From NCBI GenBank assembly GCA_010909165.1, contig MU008178.1, positions 136,369-200,368 of the forward strand: a DNA stretch of 64,000 nt, written 5' to 3'. Below are positions 1-11,478 of the stretch, one piece after another (position 1 is the first letter of the stretch; each line of letters starts with the position of its first letter). The notes beneath the pieces are model-generated. The model was not told the origin of the DNA. It worked only from the letters and a program-made list of their open reading frames with translations, and ran no database searches. This stretch comes from Anthoceros angustus (taxonomy: Eukaryota; Streptophyta; Anthocerotopsida; Anthocerotales; Anthocerotaceae). The translations under genes and the position numbers were made by a program.

Positions 1-243
1 ACGACAGCTCATCCCCCTGCTTCGCCTCCACCGTTGCCCTCATCCGCCTGCTCACCGCCCCGCTCTTCCCCGCACTGCATCAACACGTCCCCGCTCCACG
101 AGCTCCGCCATCCCAACTCCCGCCGAGACGTCTCCAGCTCCCCGCTGCTCCTGCTCCAGACCGCATCCGCCATCCCGCCATCGCTGATGCTGCATTGTTG
201 CTGTAAGAACAGGACGCGGCTGCAGCCGAGGAGGCCGCTCCTT
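1..243. repeat. Partial tandem copy of NDP kinase exon 1
   Basis: This stretch is a near copy of positions 387-633, with a period of about 386 bp. The window's first bases match those at 387 onward. The two copies differ by a few short indels, for example near 77, 107 and 160. The copy joins the kinase exon just after residue 154 of the reading frame, where normal kinase sequence stops and transit-peptide sequence starts again. Similarity ends inside a short shared GC-rich stretch, GAGGCCGC, at the junction. It may be a real tandem duplication or an assembly duplicate at a contig edge. Confidence 0.85.
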
Positions 244-696
244 CAGCTCCGCGTAGTGCTCCTCCGCCAGATCCTGCGGAGTCTGGAACAGCTTCAGCCC
301 CCTGAGCTTGAAGCCCTTCCTCTCGAACCTGCTGATGATCTCACCTACCAGCCCCCGCTGAACCCCGTCCGGCTTCACCATCACATACGACAGCTCATCC
401 CCCTGCTTCGCCTCCACCGTTGCCCTCATCCGCCTGCTCACCGCCCCGCTCTTCCCCCCGCACTGCATCAACACGTCCCCGCTCCACGAGCTCCCGCTCC
501 ATCCCAACTCCCGCCGAGACGTCTCCAGCTCCCCGCTGCTCCTGCTCCCGGACCGCATCCGCCATCCCGCCATCGCTGATGCTGCATTGTTGCTGTAAGA
601 ACAGGACGCGGCTGCAGCCGAGGAGGCCGCCTCCGTGGCCCGCACAGGAGCCACCGTCGCCAGGGTCATGACAGCCGCCATCGCCATGCCTGCCAT
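235..696 (-). CDS. NDPK2: Chloroplast-type nucleoside diphosphate kinase, 5' part only
   Basis: NDP kinase moves the gamma-phosphate from one nucleoside triphosphate to a diphosphate. The reading frame starts at the ATG at 694-696. About 100 residues rich in Ala, Ser and Arg come first ([20 protein letters not shown]...), which fits a plastid transit peptide. The conserved kinase start follows: [17 protein letters not shown], then ISRFERKGF and [12 protein letters not shown]. These motifs are diagnostic for the family; the long N-terminus points to the plastid type II form. The exon with the catalytic His (NxxHGSD) is not in the window. After residue 154 the frame runs into a copy of the gene's own transit-peptide region, so as assembled the gene is broken or a splice donor near 235-245 is hidden. 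The gene is divergent from CHL1. Confidence 0.8.
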
Positions 697-861
697 TTCC
701 TTCTCCTCCCGCTTCTAGGATTGAGATCCTAGGAAGCTCTTCGGTTGAGGGGGAGAGCGGGAGGTAGTTGAACGGGAATATACGCAAATTAATTGGAGAA
801 TGATAATATAGTCAAATCTCTAACAGACCAGCCTCTCTTAGCTGATCGTTGGAGCCCGGGG
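697..861. promoter_or_regulatory. Short shared intergenic region between divergent NDP kinase and CHL1
   Basis: Only 165 bp separate the two start codons, so both 5' UTRs and any core promoters must overlap here or reach into the genes. I see no clear TATA box. An upstream frame runs into CHL1 without a stop but begins with TTG, so I start CHL1 at the ATG at 862. Confidence 0.4.
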
Positions 862-3800
862 ATGGTGGATTCGCAGAGCCCGGCTCCGGGCCCGGATGCT
901 GCATTGGTCCAATTTCCTGCCTTCCCGTTCAAGCCGTATCCGATTCAGGTGGAATTTATGAGCGCTGTGTACCGGGCCATCCAGCAAGGTGGAGTTGCCA
1001 TAGTGGAGAGTCCGACTGGTGAGATGGGCAGCAAGGAGCTGTAGCACCCTATGCCTCTTGTTTATTGTGGGGGCTCACTGCAGTGGTTTCAATTTTTTCC
1101 CTCCTGTTGCAAACGTGATTTTGGGGGATTGTGATTCTTGTAGGGACTGGAAAGACTCTCAGCCTCATCTGTAGTGCATTGCAATGGCTGGAAGACCAGC
1201 AGCATTGTTTGAGCAGCTCGACTGCTGTGACCGGTTCAGAGAAGGCGTCCAGTGGTGACAGGCCCGATGAGCCGCAGTGGTTGAGGGACTTCAGCCGCAG
1301 CGAGAGTGAGGAAGTGAAGCCTGCCAAGAAGCAGCTGGCCAGGGTCAGGAAGAAGCCTGCCGTCGTGCGGTCGTTTCTGGAAGGGGGAGATGGGGAGGGA
1401 GAGGGTGAAGAAGCGGGTGTTGGGTCCAGACGGCCGGGAGCTGCCGCTGCTGGTGCTGGTGCCCTTGAGGATGATGATGGGTGCTTCTTGTTGGATGACT
1501 ACCAGAGTGAAGATGAACAGTGTGGAGGGAAGCGGAAAGCGTATGCGGCGGGCTGCTCTAGCAGCAGCGATGGGGAGGATGAAGTGCATTTGGAGAAGGA
1601 CGAGGAGAAAGGGCTGAAGGTGTTTTTTTGCAGTCGTACTCACTCGCAGCTGTCGCAGTTCATCGGTGAATTGCAGCGAACACACTTCTCTTCGTCCTTG
1701 CAAGTGGTGTCGTTGGGCTCTCGGAAGACACTTTGTATCAATCCTGGTGAGTAACCGCTGCACTCTCCTTGAGAATGACGTGCAGAGAACTCGTGGCAAA
1801 GGTTTTAGTCTGTCTGTGCATGTATTGCTCTGCAGATGTTACAAAGCTAGGAAGCGCTGCCAGAATGAATGAGCGATGTCTGGAGTTGCTCAAAAACAAG
1901 ACCAGTGGTAAGGTGACACAACGGAGAGAGTGGGTCTCAGGCTCGTGCTACTGCATCACAATGCTCGTTCATGTTACTTATCAGCTCGTGCTTGTGTCCT
2001 CTGTTTGATGCTGGTAACTAAGGACGCCCGCAAGAAACGTAACGAGTCCAAGGGTGGAGGGTGTGCTTTTCTGCGGAAGCAGAAGCTGCAAGCCAAATTT
2101 AAAGAGGAACTCACGGGGTCTGCTGCAATGGATATAGAAGACTTGGTGCAGTTGGGGACAAAACTTGGCACTTGTCCATACTATGGTTCTCGGCTGGGTC
2201 TGCCTTCTGCGGACCTTGTGGTGCTGCCATATCAGTCCTTGCTCCACGCTTCTACCAGGGAATCTCTGGGGCTCAAAATGAGCAATTCTGTCGTGATAAT
2301 TGATGAGGCTCATAATCTGGTGGATGCTGTCTCTGATATTCACAGTTGCCAGCTCTCTCTCCGGCAGGTGGGGGAACTTACCCACCTTGCCAGTTCCTGA
2401 TTCACTGCCCAGCTTATGGATTGTTCCTCGTTACATTCTGACAGTTGCACCTCTATGTGGCAGCTGAAGCAAGTGCATTCCCAGCTGTCTGAGTACTTGG
2501 GAAGATTCCGAAGCCGGCTGGCTGCTGGGAATCGCCGTTATATTGAGACCATTCTGATACTGGTAAGAGCCTTCTTGCACCGAATCTCATCCAACTCCTC
2601 CTCGCAAGAGAGCATCATCGCAGATGAAAAGCACAGTGGCAAAGCACGTACTGATGCGAGCCCAGAGGTTATGTCCATCAATGATTTCCTTTTCTCCCTC
2701 TCCATTGACAACATCAATATCTTCAAGCTGCGGCGCTACATCAAAGAAAGCAACATTGTTCACAAGGTGGGATCTCTCACGTGGTGGGCAAGTAAACATC
2801 CAGATATTCTGTTCCTCTTTACTACCCAAAGGCACCAGGGATATCTGAGAGTTCTGTTGAGCAGCAACAGCAGTCCTAACACTCGCTCGGTTCTTCCAGG
2901 TCAGTAGCTACGGTGAGAGGATTATGCTTCAGCAACACGCCTCCTCTATCGATGGCAGAAGGACCTTCCCAGACCATGCAGTTAGTGGCATGACTGCATT
3001 CCATACTTTTGCAGAGTTCATCCTTGCTCTTACAAATGCAGATAGTGATGGGCGCGTACTGGTCAAGTCAGCTGGTGGCACAAGTGCACATTCAGATGAT
3101 CCTGGTGGGTCCATCAAGTTCATGATGCTCAACGTGGGCAAGCACTTTGCTGAGGTGCAAATGTGCTCTACTTGTGTCCCATCTGTTACTCCTGTAATTG
3201 AAAATCTGGCCTGCTTATGTCAGATGATTCGTTGTTTTCTTCACAACAACTTAAACTATTGATGGGCAGAGAATGTTCCCAGGTTCTGGAGCAGGCAAGG
3301 GCTGTTGTACTTGCTGGAGGAACTTTGCAGCCTGTTGCTGAACTGAGGGCCCGGTTGTTTCCCAATCTGTCAGACAACAAGGTACATATGTTCTCCTGTG
3401 GTCACATCGTGCCACCTGAGAGTATCCTCCCAATTGCAATAGCCCGAGGACCGGGGGGAAAATCCTTCGATTTCACTTATCAATCGCGGGGTTCTCACAC
3501 TATGGTAAGGGATTGACCGCACATGTCATGCCTTGCTTCTGTATTGATGATGCACAGGAGATCCGTGGCGTGGTTTGCAAGCCAATTTCCTGACTAACCC
3601 CTTCCCTTGGCCTTGGCTCAGATTGAGGAACTGGGAAGGCTCATGTCCAATATTTGTGCCGTGGTTCCAGAGGGAGTCGTCGTCTTCTTTCCATCTTTTG
3701 AGTATGAAAACCAAGTGTTCTCATCCTGGAGGAATACTGGGGTTCTGAATACCTTGGAGAAAAAGAAGACGATTTTTAGAGAGCCTAGGAACACGGTAGA

Positions 3801-4419
3801 TGTTGAGGCGACTTTAATCAGGTACAAGGAGAGCATCACAGCAGCCTCTGCGGTAGGACCCAGCATGAAACGAGGCGCTGTATTACTGTGCGTTGTCGGA
3901 GGCAAGATGTCAGAAGGCATCAACTTCAGTGACGGCATGGGTAGGTGTGTGGTGATGGTTGGGCTACCATACCCGAGCCCAGGGGACCCTGAACTCATGG
4001 AGCGAATGAAATACCTTGACCAAATGCCTGACAAGGACGACCAGAAACACAGCACGCAGAGGAGTAAGGAGTACTACGAGAACCTGTGCATGAAGGCTGT
4101 GAACCAGTCTATAGGTAAGACGACATGCTTAGTGTCCCCTTCAATTTTCCCTTAGCATTCTGTTGCAGGAACATAACAGAATCTTGGGCGTCTTGCAGGA
4201 AGGGCCATCAGGCATGTCGGAGATTATGCTGCGATCCTTCTGGTTGATGCCAGATACACAACGGGAGGCCAATCTGCTCCAACTTCGAAGCTGCCTGGCT
4301 GGATCAGAGAACGACTGGTGACCGTGACTGGGAGTTACGGAGATGTCCACAAGTTGCTCCACCACTTCTTCCAGTCCAACCGGGACCGAGATTGTGTGGT
4401 CCCGCTCGCATGTGGTTGA
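862..4419 (+). CDS. CHL1: CHL1/DDX11-type Fe-S DNA helicase (XPD family)
   Basis: A nuclear 5'-3' DNA helicase of the XPD/FANCJ/DDX11 family, which acts in sister chromatid cohesion and genome stability. I read nine exons: 862-1018, 1144-1746, 1836-1907, about 1985-2367, 2464-2766, 2900-3154, 3283-3504, 3622-4114 and 4199-4419. Walker A (SPTGTGKTLSLI) is split by intron 1. An acidic insert follows, as in DDX11. Four candidate Fe-S cysteines lie in TLCINP, NERCLEL, GGGCAFL and LGTCPYYG. The DEAH box is VVIIDEAHNLVDAV. The C-terminal half has AVVLAGGTLQPV, SCGHIVPP, VVGGKMSEGINFSD and, across the last intron, QSIGRAIRH. The end is TGA at 4417-4419. The exon 4 acceptor is uncertain: the obvious AG at 2022 shifts the frame, while AG at 1984 keeps it open but adds about 12 unusual residues. 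Confidence 0.93.
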
Positions 4420-5071
4420 TTCAAATTCAAATGCTGCCAGCCACGTAAATCAATTCCAACATCCTAATCTAGGTCCTTTTCGGAAGTGGAAGCTTGGTTA
4501 GTCTGGATCTCTGGGATCCTGTCTACCGCGGTTCGAGTCGCAATTCCATCCGCTCGGCGAGTGTTTTCTGTGTACACATTCAAATGTACGCATTATGTAC
4601 TTCCTGTCGTTTGCGCGTGTCGGTGTGTATATGGACGGGTCCGTGATACGGTAGCTGGGAGGCCATGAGGGGTGGGTGAAGCTAGTGTGAAACAATGACA
4701 GCCTGGAAGGCGTGAGGTTCTAGTTTGGTTGGGGGACGTAATCAGGCGACGACATGAGGCCAAGCAGACAAGACACGGCACCCGGCAAAGTTGGTCCGGG
4801 AAAGACGCAAGGGAAGTGCGGCCTCGATTCTCCCACCGTGGTCGGTGTCGAGGCCGGAGAAACCCAGCCAAGAGCCAAGAAGGGCGAGGCAAGCTCATGA
4901 CCCAAAGAGTTTTTAATTCGTGCAAAGCTCACGACTCAAGAGTTGAGTCGAGACGAAACGAGTTTGAGTCGCGATTCGATCGGAGTCGAGTCGCATACCT
5001 ACCCTGTCCTCAAAGTGTGAAGTCAAGCAGCGCTTTGTTTCTGTCCCGTTGTTAGAGCGACTGAGAAAGCC
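4420..5071. other. CHL1 3' region and FAAH upstream region
   Basis: This 652-bp stretch has no convincing gene. It should hold the CHL1 3' UTR and the FAAH promoter and 5' UTR. At 4933-4992 there is a small degenerate repeat of GAGTCGAG/GAGTCGCG-like words. I see no obvious TATA box. Confidence 0.5.
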
Positions 5072-8000
5072 ATGGCCGCGCAGCTGCGAGAGCTCCCGCA
5101 ATTGAAGCCCCTGGACCAGATGAGCACCGCGGAGGACAGCTCCGCCGACTACATGCACGTTGTGGTGAGAGGTAAAGCATCCTGTTTTCCTGCCTTCCCC
5201 GCTTCCTTGTTTCGATCACAGTCAAATGGGGGAATTAGAATCCCGCCAAATGTTCTTGCAAGCAAGCAAGCTTGTGGAATTGATTGCCTTCGTCTGCTCA
5301 TTGCCGCAGCGCCGCGTCTGGCCGGGCTGGCACTCCGATTTTTCTGCTGGCTCCTGGAGACGAGGATTACGGGTTCCGTCTTGAAGCCTAAATTGAAGAG
5401 GGACAACCTCATTACCAAGGTACACCCGTGCTTTCAATTGCTCTGCTGTTCCGGACACGCGCATTGGCAAGATTGCGGGAAATAAACGCGCTGCAAATTG
5501 TGATGAAATCAGGTCCTCCAGGATTCGCGATACCAGGAGCCTCCCATGTACCTGCCGCAGTTTCCATCAGGTTTGAACACCGGCCTCCTCTTGCTTGAAA
5601 TTCCTCGGTGTGAATCGTCTCGGTCCAGGATTTACCTTGGACTGAATTGCATTGCAATGTATCGTATCGTATTGCATTGCATTGCATTGTACTGTATTGT
5701 AGCCGACCACGTCTTGGCCAGACTCTGACAACTTTGTCGCTTGCTGGTGCAGACGCCGACCAGCATAGTGAGCCTGCCATGTTCCGAGTGGATCCTGCCT
5801 TGCTGCCTCCGGCCCGACTCGCCTTAGCTCAGCAGGCGCTTGCGGACTCGGCTGCGGCACCAGCGGAGAACTCATTTCGGTATTGGTCTATCCGAGACTA
5901 TGCACAGGCTTATGCTGCTGGGACAGTTACACCCACTCAGGTGCATTTTGATTTTAACAGGATTGTGTCTCGATGAGTTTTGGATGCGCTTGTGTGTCAA
6001 CCGTGCAAAGTAAAAACCGGCTGTGTAGGTGGCCAAACGATTTCTTGCAGCTGTGGAGGAATCCATTCAGTGCTCTCCAAGCATGTGCATCTTCATCGAC
6101 TGCCAAGCTGAGGACATTCTGCGACAGGCAGAAAAATCGACAACCCGTTATGAGAAAGGTAGTTCAATCCTGATTCGGTTCCACCTGGAAAGTGTCGTGT
6201 CAAAAATTGAAAACCACCATGAGGCTCTGCCTGCAAGCGCTGTGATAAAAACGGAGAACCCAGATGGTCCTGAAGGAATTGCTTCTTGCTCTATTGAAAG
6301 GTCATGGAGTTGACAACGTACCGTCGGCAGGTAATGGTGTCATTCATGATGATATCATGTGTCCCTGGCTTGGTAGCCCTCAAGAGTTGTATGTGTGGAC
6401 CAAGGTGGGTGATGTTTCTGTACCACCTGAGCTTCTGAAATATCATCAGCATGGAATGGCTGTCTCATTCCCGAGTCAAGAGATGATAGCACTTCTCTGC
6501 TGTGTACGAATTCCTGAATTCTCTTCGTGCCACAGCCAGAATAGTTGAAGTTTGTCGTTAAGCCTCAAACCGAACTGCCAGTAAGACCGTCCAAAGTGTT
6601 CACACGTCTATCTCTAATGCTACGCTCTCCCTCAGGGGAGCCGCTGTCTATCTTGGATGGAGTTCCCATTGCAGTGAAGGATGAAATTGATTGCCTCCCC
6701 TATGCCACGACTGGTACGTTCTTGAAGCCAATGCGTCGAGTTGTGGCGCTCACTCAGCAGAATTTGAGCTACATACTAATTTTGGCTCTTCTATCAGGAG
6801 GTACCAAGTGGTTGCACAAGACTCGTGTCGTGACAGATGATGCTATTTGCATCAAGCGATTGCGTCAGTGTGGAGCAGTATTAGTCGGCAAAACCAACAT
6901 GCACGAACTGGGAATGGGAACCACGGGTATCAATCCACACTATGGGTATGAAACGTGTTGGACTGCCCTGCTGCTAACTTGCTTATAGCTTGAACAGTGA
7001 ATAGTGGGGCGCTTTTCCATTATTAACTGTGAAACAGCTGCATAGGTCATGAGGAAGGTTGGTTAGAGGCATACTGTCATCCAGCAGTTGTCACTAACCT
7101 CTGTACCTTGATGGCAGTGCTCCACGTAATCCATATGATCTGAAAAAAATCTCTGGAGGATCATCTGGGGGCTCTGCTGTAGCCGTAGCTGCTGGGCTTT
7201 GTCCTGCAGCTCTTGGCGTTGATGGTGGAGGTATGCCTAGCATTTGAATAAGCCACTGCGTGCCAAAATATTTAGCAGCTGCTTTATATATATTTATGTT
7301 TCGTTTCTATCTTGCAGGATCTGTGCGCATGCCTGCTGGACTTTGCGGGGTTGTAGGATTAAAGGCGACTTTTGGGCGGACATCAAACTGCGGGTGAGTA
7401 CTTTTCCTGCTGGATGTGATCATTTGCTCCGACAGTGGGCTCTGAATTTGGCAGAGTATTGCGTGGTTCATGGACTCTGTCTTTTGCAGAGTTTTGCCAT
7501 TGAACTGGACGGTTGGGATGGTAGGGACTTTGACAGCTACAGTTGAAGATGCACTTCTTATGTAAGAGTCCATGTTTCATTCTCGATGATGCACTGCTGG
7601 AGCTAGAGTTTTTGTCTTATGGATCTCATGCTGACATTTGCAGGTATGCAGCACTACATGGACACATTGCACGTGATCGCATTGTCTCTATACCAGTATG
7701 CTCTGCTTCTCCGGTTGCCCCTCTTCCTGGTGGCAGAACAGGCTGCAATGTTGGTATGTATACCTCAGTTTGGTTTCCAGTTCTGATTAGCTTACACCTG
7801 TTCCTTGGAATGCAGCCGCCTGCATACCTGCCGTTTCTAAAGGATACAGAAGCAGCAGAGATAAAAGCTCTTGTCGGTGAATTGAAAATTGCTAAATACA
7901 CTGAGGTATGATGCATCGGTGGACGCTGTTTTATGAAGCAAGAAAGAGCCGACAGGCAAGTCTTGAATTTTCCTTGCCGTTCTAACCTGAGTGCTGATAT

Positions 8001-9340
8001 GTGAATGCAATTACTATACCCACAGTGGTTCGATGACTCAGATGATGGGGTCAAACATGCGTGCTACAGAGCCTTGGAGCTTCTGGAGGAAGCCTATGGT
8101 TGCAAAGTAAGTACCACAGTCAGGACCTGGTGGAGATGAAGTTTCGGCTTCGTCACATATTGAACGTTTGTGGCACCTCGTATCCAGGTAGTGCAAGGAT
8201 GCCCATGTTGCTAGCAGCTGATGATAATTGGCGCTCCGCAGATCTTGGAGGTGACTGTGCCCGAGCTGGAAGAGATGAGACTTGCTCATTTCGTCACCAT
8301 CGGCAGTGAATGCTCCACCTCAATCGGTATCGAATATGAACACTAGTACGTTATCAATCGTTCATGGTTTGCAATGTTTTACAAGAAGGGTCGATCATGG
8401 CATTGGTTTTCTCACCTGACAGACGCATTGTTTTGAAATAGCGGGAAAGCATTCTCAGGAGCAGATGTGCGGGTCGGCTTTTCCATCTATGAAGCATTTA
8501 CCAGCCGCGAGTTGATTGCATCACAGAGAATGAGGTGAGAGTGTATGCAGAATTTTGTTTCATTTCGCTCGCGGGATGTGCTGTTCACACCTTGTCCGAT
8601 TTGTCGATAACCAGTGTGTCAAGAGTAACGCTTTGAGACTGCTTGTTCAGGTTTCGGCAAATGCATTACCATTCGGAAATCTTTAAGAAAGCCCATGTCC
8701 TCGTCACGCCGACTACAGGGTACGCAGTTGTAAATTTGTACGAATACATTGTATGCACTATGCGGAGCGCTCACAGCCTTTTGTCTCCTCAGAGCAACAG
8801 CGCCAGTACTTGCGTCCGATGCATTGAAGTGTGGAGAACTCAATTACATAACGGGAGGTATGATGTAGCTTGGTGCTAAGAACCGCGCGACAGCCCGTGG
8901 CTTTTGTTTGGCAATGTATTACAGCTAGTGTTAAAATGTGCACACAGCCAAGCTGATGCGGTTTCAAATAGCCGGGAACTTTTTGGGCTTGCCTGCTATT
9001 TCGATCCCGGTAAGTGGGCAGAGACATACTTGGATTCGATTGGCTCTGTGAATAAGTGCTCTATCAGTTACAGGTTTCAAGAGCAAGTGGTGTCTGTTGT
9101 AAATGTAGGTGGGCTACGATGCATCGGGCATGCCAGTGGGGCTTCAACTGATTGGGCGCCCTTGGTCAGAGGCAACTCTTCTGCGGCTTGGCGCTGCGAT
9201 CGAGGTAATTGTCATATCCCCAGGACTTTTTCTGAATGAACGAATCTGGCAAGTAGGCTCACAGGAGACTTCTGGTTTTGCAGGCACTGTGCACACCTTT
9301 CAGAAGGCAACCAGAAGTGTTTTACGATTTACTACCCTGA
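5072..9340 (+). CDS. FAAH: Fatty acid amide hydrolase (amidase signature family)
   Basis: Plant FAAH hydrolyses N-acylethanolamines to fatty acid and ethanolamine and is membrane-associated. The start at 5072 gives [20 protein letters not shown]. Early exons are 5072-5171, 5310-5419, 5513-5570, 5753-5940 and 6029-6158; the amidase core runs in exons from 6636, 6798, 7118 and 7318. A hydrophobic segment ([11 protein letters not shown]) lies near residue 45. [13 protein letters not shown] matches the plant FAAH N-terminal region. The Ser-Ser-Lys triad is visible: Lys in [12 protein letters not shown], Ser in [19 protein letters not shown], and Ser in [13 protein letters not shown]. Further exons read [40 protein letters not shown] and [20 protein letters not shown]. 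The last exon starts at 9284 and ends in TGA at 9338-9340. The intron between 6158 and 6636 is unusually long, about 480 bp. The gene is convergent with the next one, 156 bp away. Confidence 0.93.
5644..5701 (+). repeat. ATTGC/ATCGT microsatellite in a FAAH intron
   Basis: A short run of the pentamer ATTGC, with variants TATCG and TACTGT, lies inside the third FAAH intron. The exons on either side stay in frame. Confidence 0.8.
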
Positions 9341-9496
9341 ACACATGTCGCTGAGGGTAGGTCAATTTCTCAAGTTGGTGCTATCATACAGAAGTGTGCA
9401 TATGGACACTAGGTTTTCATGTGGTAGTACTCTTTTATTCGCAGGGCCTCCACTCGACGAGGGTGTGCAGAAGCCACAATAAAGATGTAGGTAGCC

Positions 9497-10899
9497 TTAC
9501 GTGCTGCTAGCAGCCCGATGGAATGCTTGAATGAAAGTGTTGGGGCTCTGGGCACCAGACAGTTGATAACGACTGTTTATCTGCACCCAAGGCAACGAAT
9601 GTCCCCAAACTAGTGAGTTCTCCATTCACCACAGGTGTAGACAGATCAGCTGAGAAGGAACCGAAGCATAAAGGCAAGGCAAACCCACCAAGAAATGAGG
9701 CACGCCTGTTACGCCTCGTGCAAACTTCTGCAATTCCTGGTTAACCTGAAGAATTTGGATGTTACCGACATATTGCAAAAGCAGTCTACCATCTTGCATG
9801 GAGGTCGGAACCTCCTACTAGGAACTACATACCTCTGACAAGCCCGCCGTGGGATTGTCCAAAAACTCCTTCGCATTCTCCACCCCAACCTTTTGGGCGG
9901 CATCCAATAGCACTTGTCTGAAGAGATCGATGAGCAACAGCAACAGCACGCTTGGAGTAAATCACAGAACAAGAATTGTAATAGGTACATGCGTCATGGC
10001 TATCAAAATATAGCAGTCCGGCATGGATGTGCATCCGTATGTAAACCTGTACACTGCCGGATGCTCAAGCGATGTATGTACATCTGCACATGCAGTAGAA
10101 AGAGAGGGATGATGAGTCCCCTACCTGTCACCGATGTACTTCTCCTGGCTGTGATAGTTGGCAAAAAGCTCAGCCACGAGTGCGTTCTGCTTTTCCCAGC
10201 CCTGCCGGCCCGCCAAGTGAATCAATCTGTGGCTGTCTAGAGTGTTGCCCCTGAACATGCATTACCCGGAAGCTCAATCAACCAGCAATCAATCAGCTCA
10301 AGAGAGCGCAGCAGACAGAATGACAAGTCCAAACGTCGAGGGCTTTTCTTACGTCAATCCTCCCAAGCTGTAGGTGAGCCCCAAATCAGCAAACACCTGC
10401 AGGCTTTGTGCATTCCGAATGAAATGATAAGAGTAAAGGGAGAGCATCAGAGTTGCAATTGCAACGGTGGTTTCAAGCCAACGAAAAGGAGAAGAAGCAC
10501 CAGATACCATATGCTGCCCTACGCTATGCATGCCCCATGAGTGTCAGCCCACCTTGGACATGCGCTCAAACATGGGGCCAGTACGATCCGGCCCGAACTT
10601 GCGCTCGTAATGCTCACGCTTTTCCACCCCTTGCTTGGGTGCGTCCGGGTTCAACATAAAAGGATGCCACCACACCTGCGCTACCAAATGCAAAATTGCA
10701 AACACAGAATTCATACATATCAGAAACATGCGGAGTTGCAGCATGCCTACATCCCACCAGGATCGACCGAGCTCACTTGGAAGTCATAGTAATCGCTGGT
10801 AGCAGCCATGGCTTTCTCCAGATTCTCCTTCCCAACGTAGCACCATGGACAAACCACATCCGAGGTGACATCCACTCGAATCGGCGTCTTGGCGGCCAT
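9497..10899 (-). CDS. FrnE/DsbA-like thiol oxidoreductase, copy 1
   Basis: A thioredoxin-fold protein of the DsbA/FrnE (2-hydroxychromene-2-carboxylate isomerase-like) family. Members handle disulfides or glutathione-linked reactions; the plant substrate is not known to me. Exons in order are 10777-10899 (MAAKTPIRVDVTSDVVCPWC, with the CPWC active site), 10553-10675 (WWHPFMLNPDAP...KFG), about 10353-10397 (FADLGLTYSLGGL), about 10130-10250 (GNTLDSHRLIHLAGRQGW, then NYHSQEKYIGD), about 9832-9925 (VLLDAAQKVGVENA), about 9690-9760 (GVTGVPHFLV, the cis-Pro loop) and one ending at 9497 (YQLSGAQSPNTFIQAF). Length and motif order are typical for the family. No clear targeting peptide follows the chosen ATG. 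It shares exon structure with its neighbour at 11479-12933, so the pair arose by tandem duplication. Confidence 0.88.
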
Positions 10900-11478
10900 G
10901 GCATGCACACACCGGCACCGGGACCGCCACGCCTGTACTACTACCGAGAGGGAGCTCGATAACATCCGATTCTCGCACTGCCGTCTAATAGACCTGCCAC
11001 ACTTCGAGCCTGGACATGGCGGATCAAACGTGTCCTGTTCTGTCGAGCTTAACACGGAGACTTTGCTAACATGGGTCTTTCACAGCTCACTGGCTCACAG
11101 GGTACTAGGAAGTAAATACGGCACTTTAGCCCATTACATGGCATGCATATCATATCAGAGGAACATGCAAGGACGGGATCATAGTGTATTCCAATACACC
11201 CTCGCTTGTCTTTGAATTATGAAGATGAATTATCCATCATACATATCTCCACAACACTGGAGCAAATGCTTTGGTACAAACACATTAATCACTACAAAGA
11301 CCGGCATTCACCAAGCCTGTTACACTGCACAATGTACATGTGCCCACCTCCGCTGCACATCACCCAAGCCTTTCCAACCCTGCCGCTTTCTTTTATCTGG
11401 AAGCATTGCGGTTGAGAAAAACCATGAGCGAGGGCGTCAGTCCTGAATTTCCTGACGAGCAATTTACACACAGTAATC
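10900..11478. other. Spacer between the tandem FrnE genes
   Basis: About 580 bp lie between the stop of copy 2 and the start of copy 1. They should hold the 3' UTR of copy 2 and the promoter of copy 1. I see no coding sequence. The frame upstream of 10899 stays open to 11055 (it includes RSIRRQCENR and SLSVVVQAWRSR), so an N-terminal extension cannot be excluded. Confidence 0.5.

Noticed and set aside
793-861. Open frame from 793 that would extend CHL1 by 23 residues
   Set aside because: It begins with TTG, not ATG. The ATG at 862 is the first in frame and leads straight into the conserved helicase start.
3540-3600. Possible C/D box snoRNA in a CHL1 intron (TGATGA at 3,547 and CTGA at 3,591)
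   Set aside because: Spacing is too short for a standard C/D snoRNA, and I saw no terminal stem or inner C'/D' boxes. These short words occur by chance.
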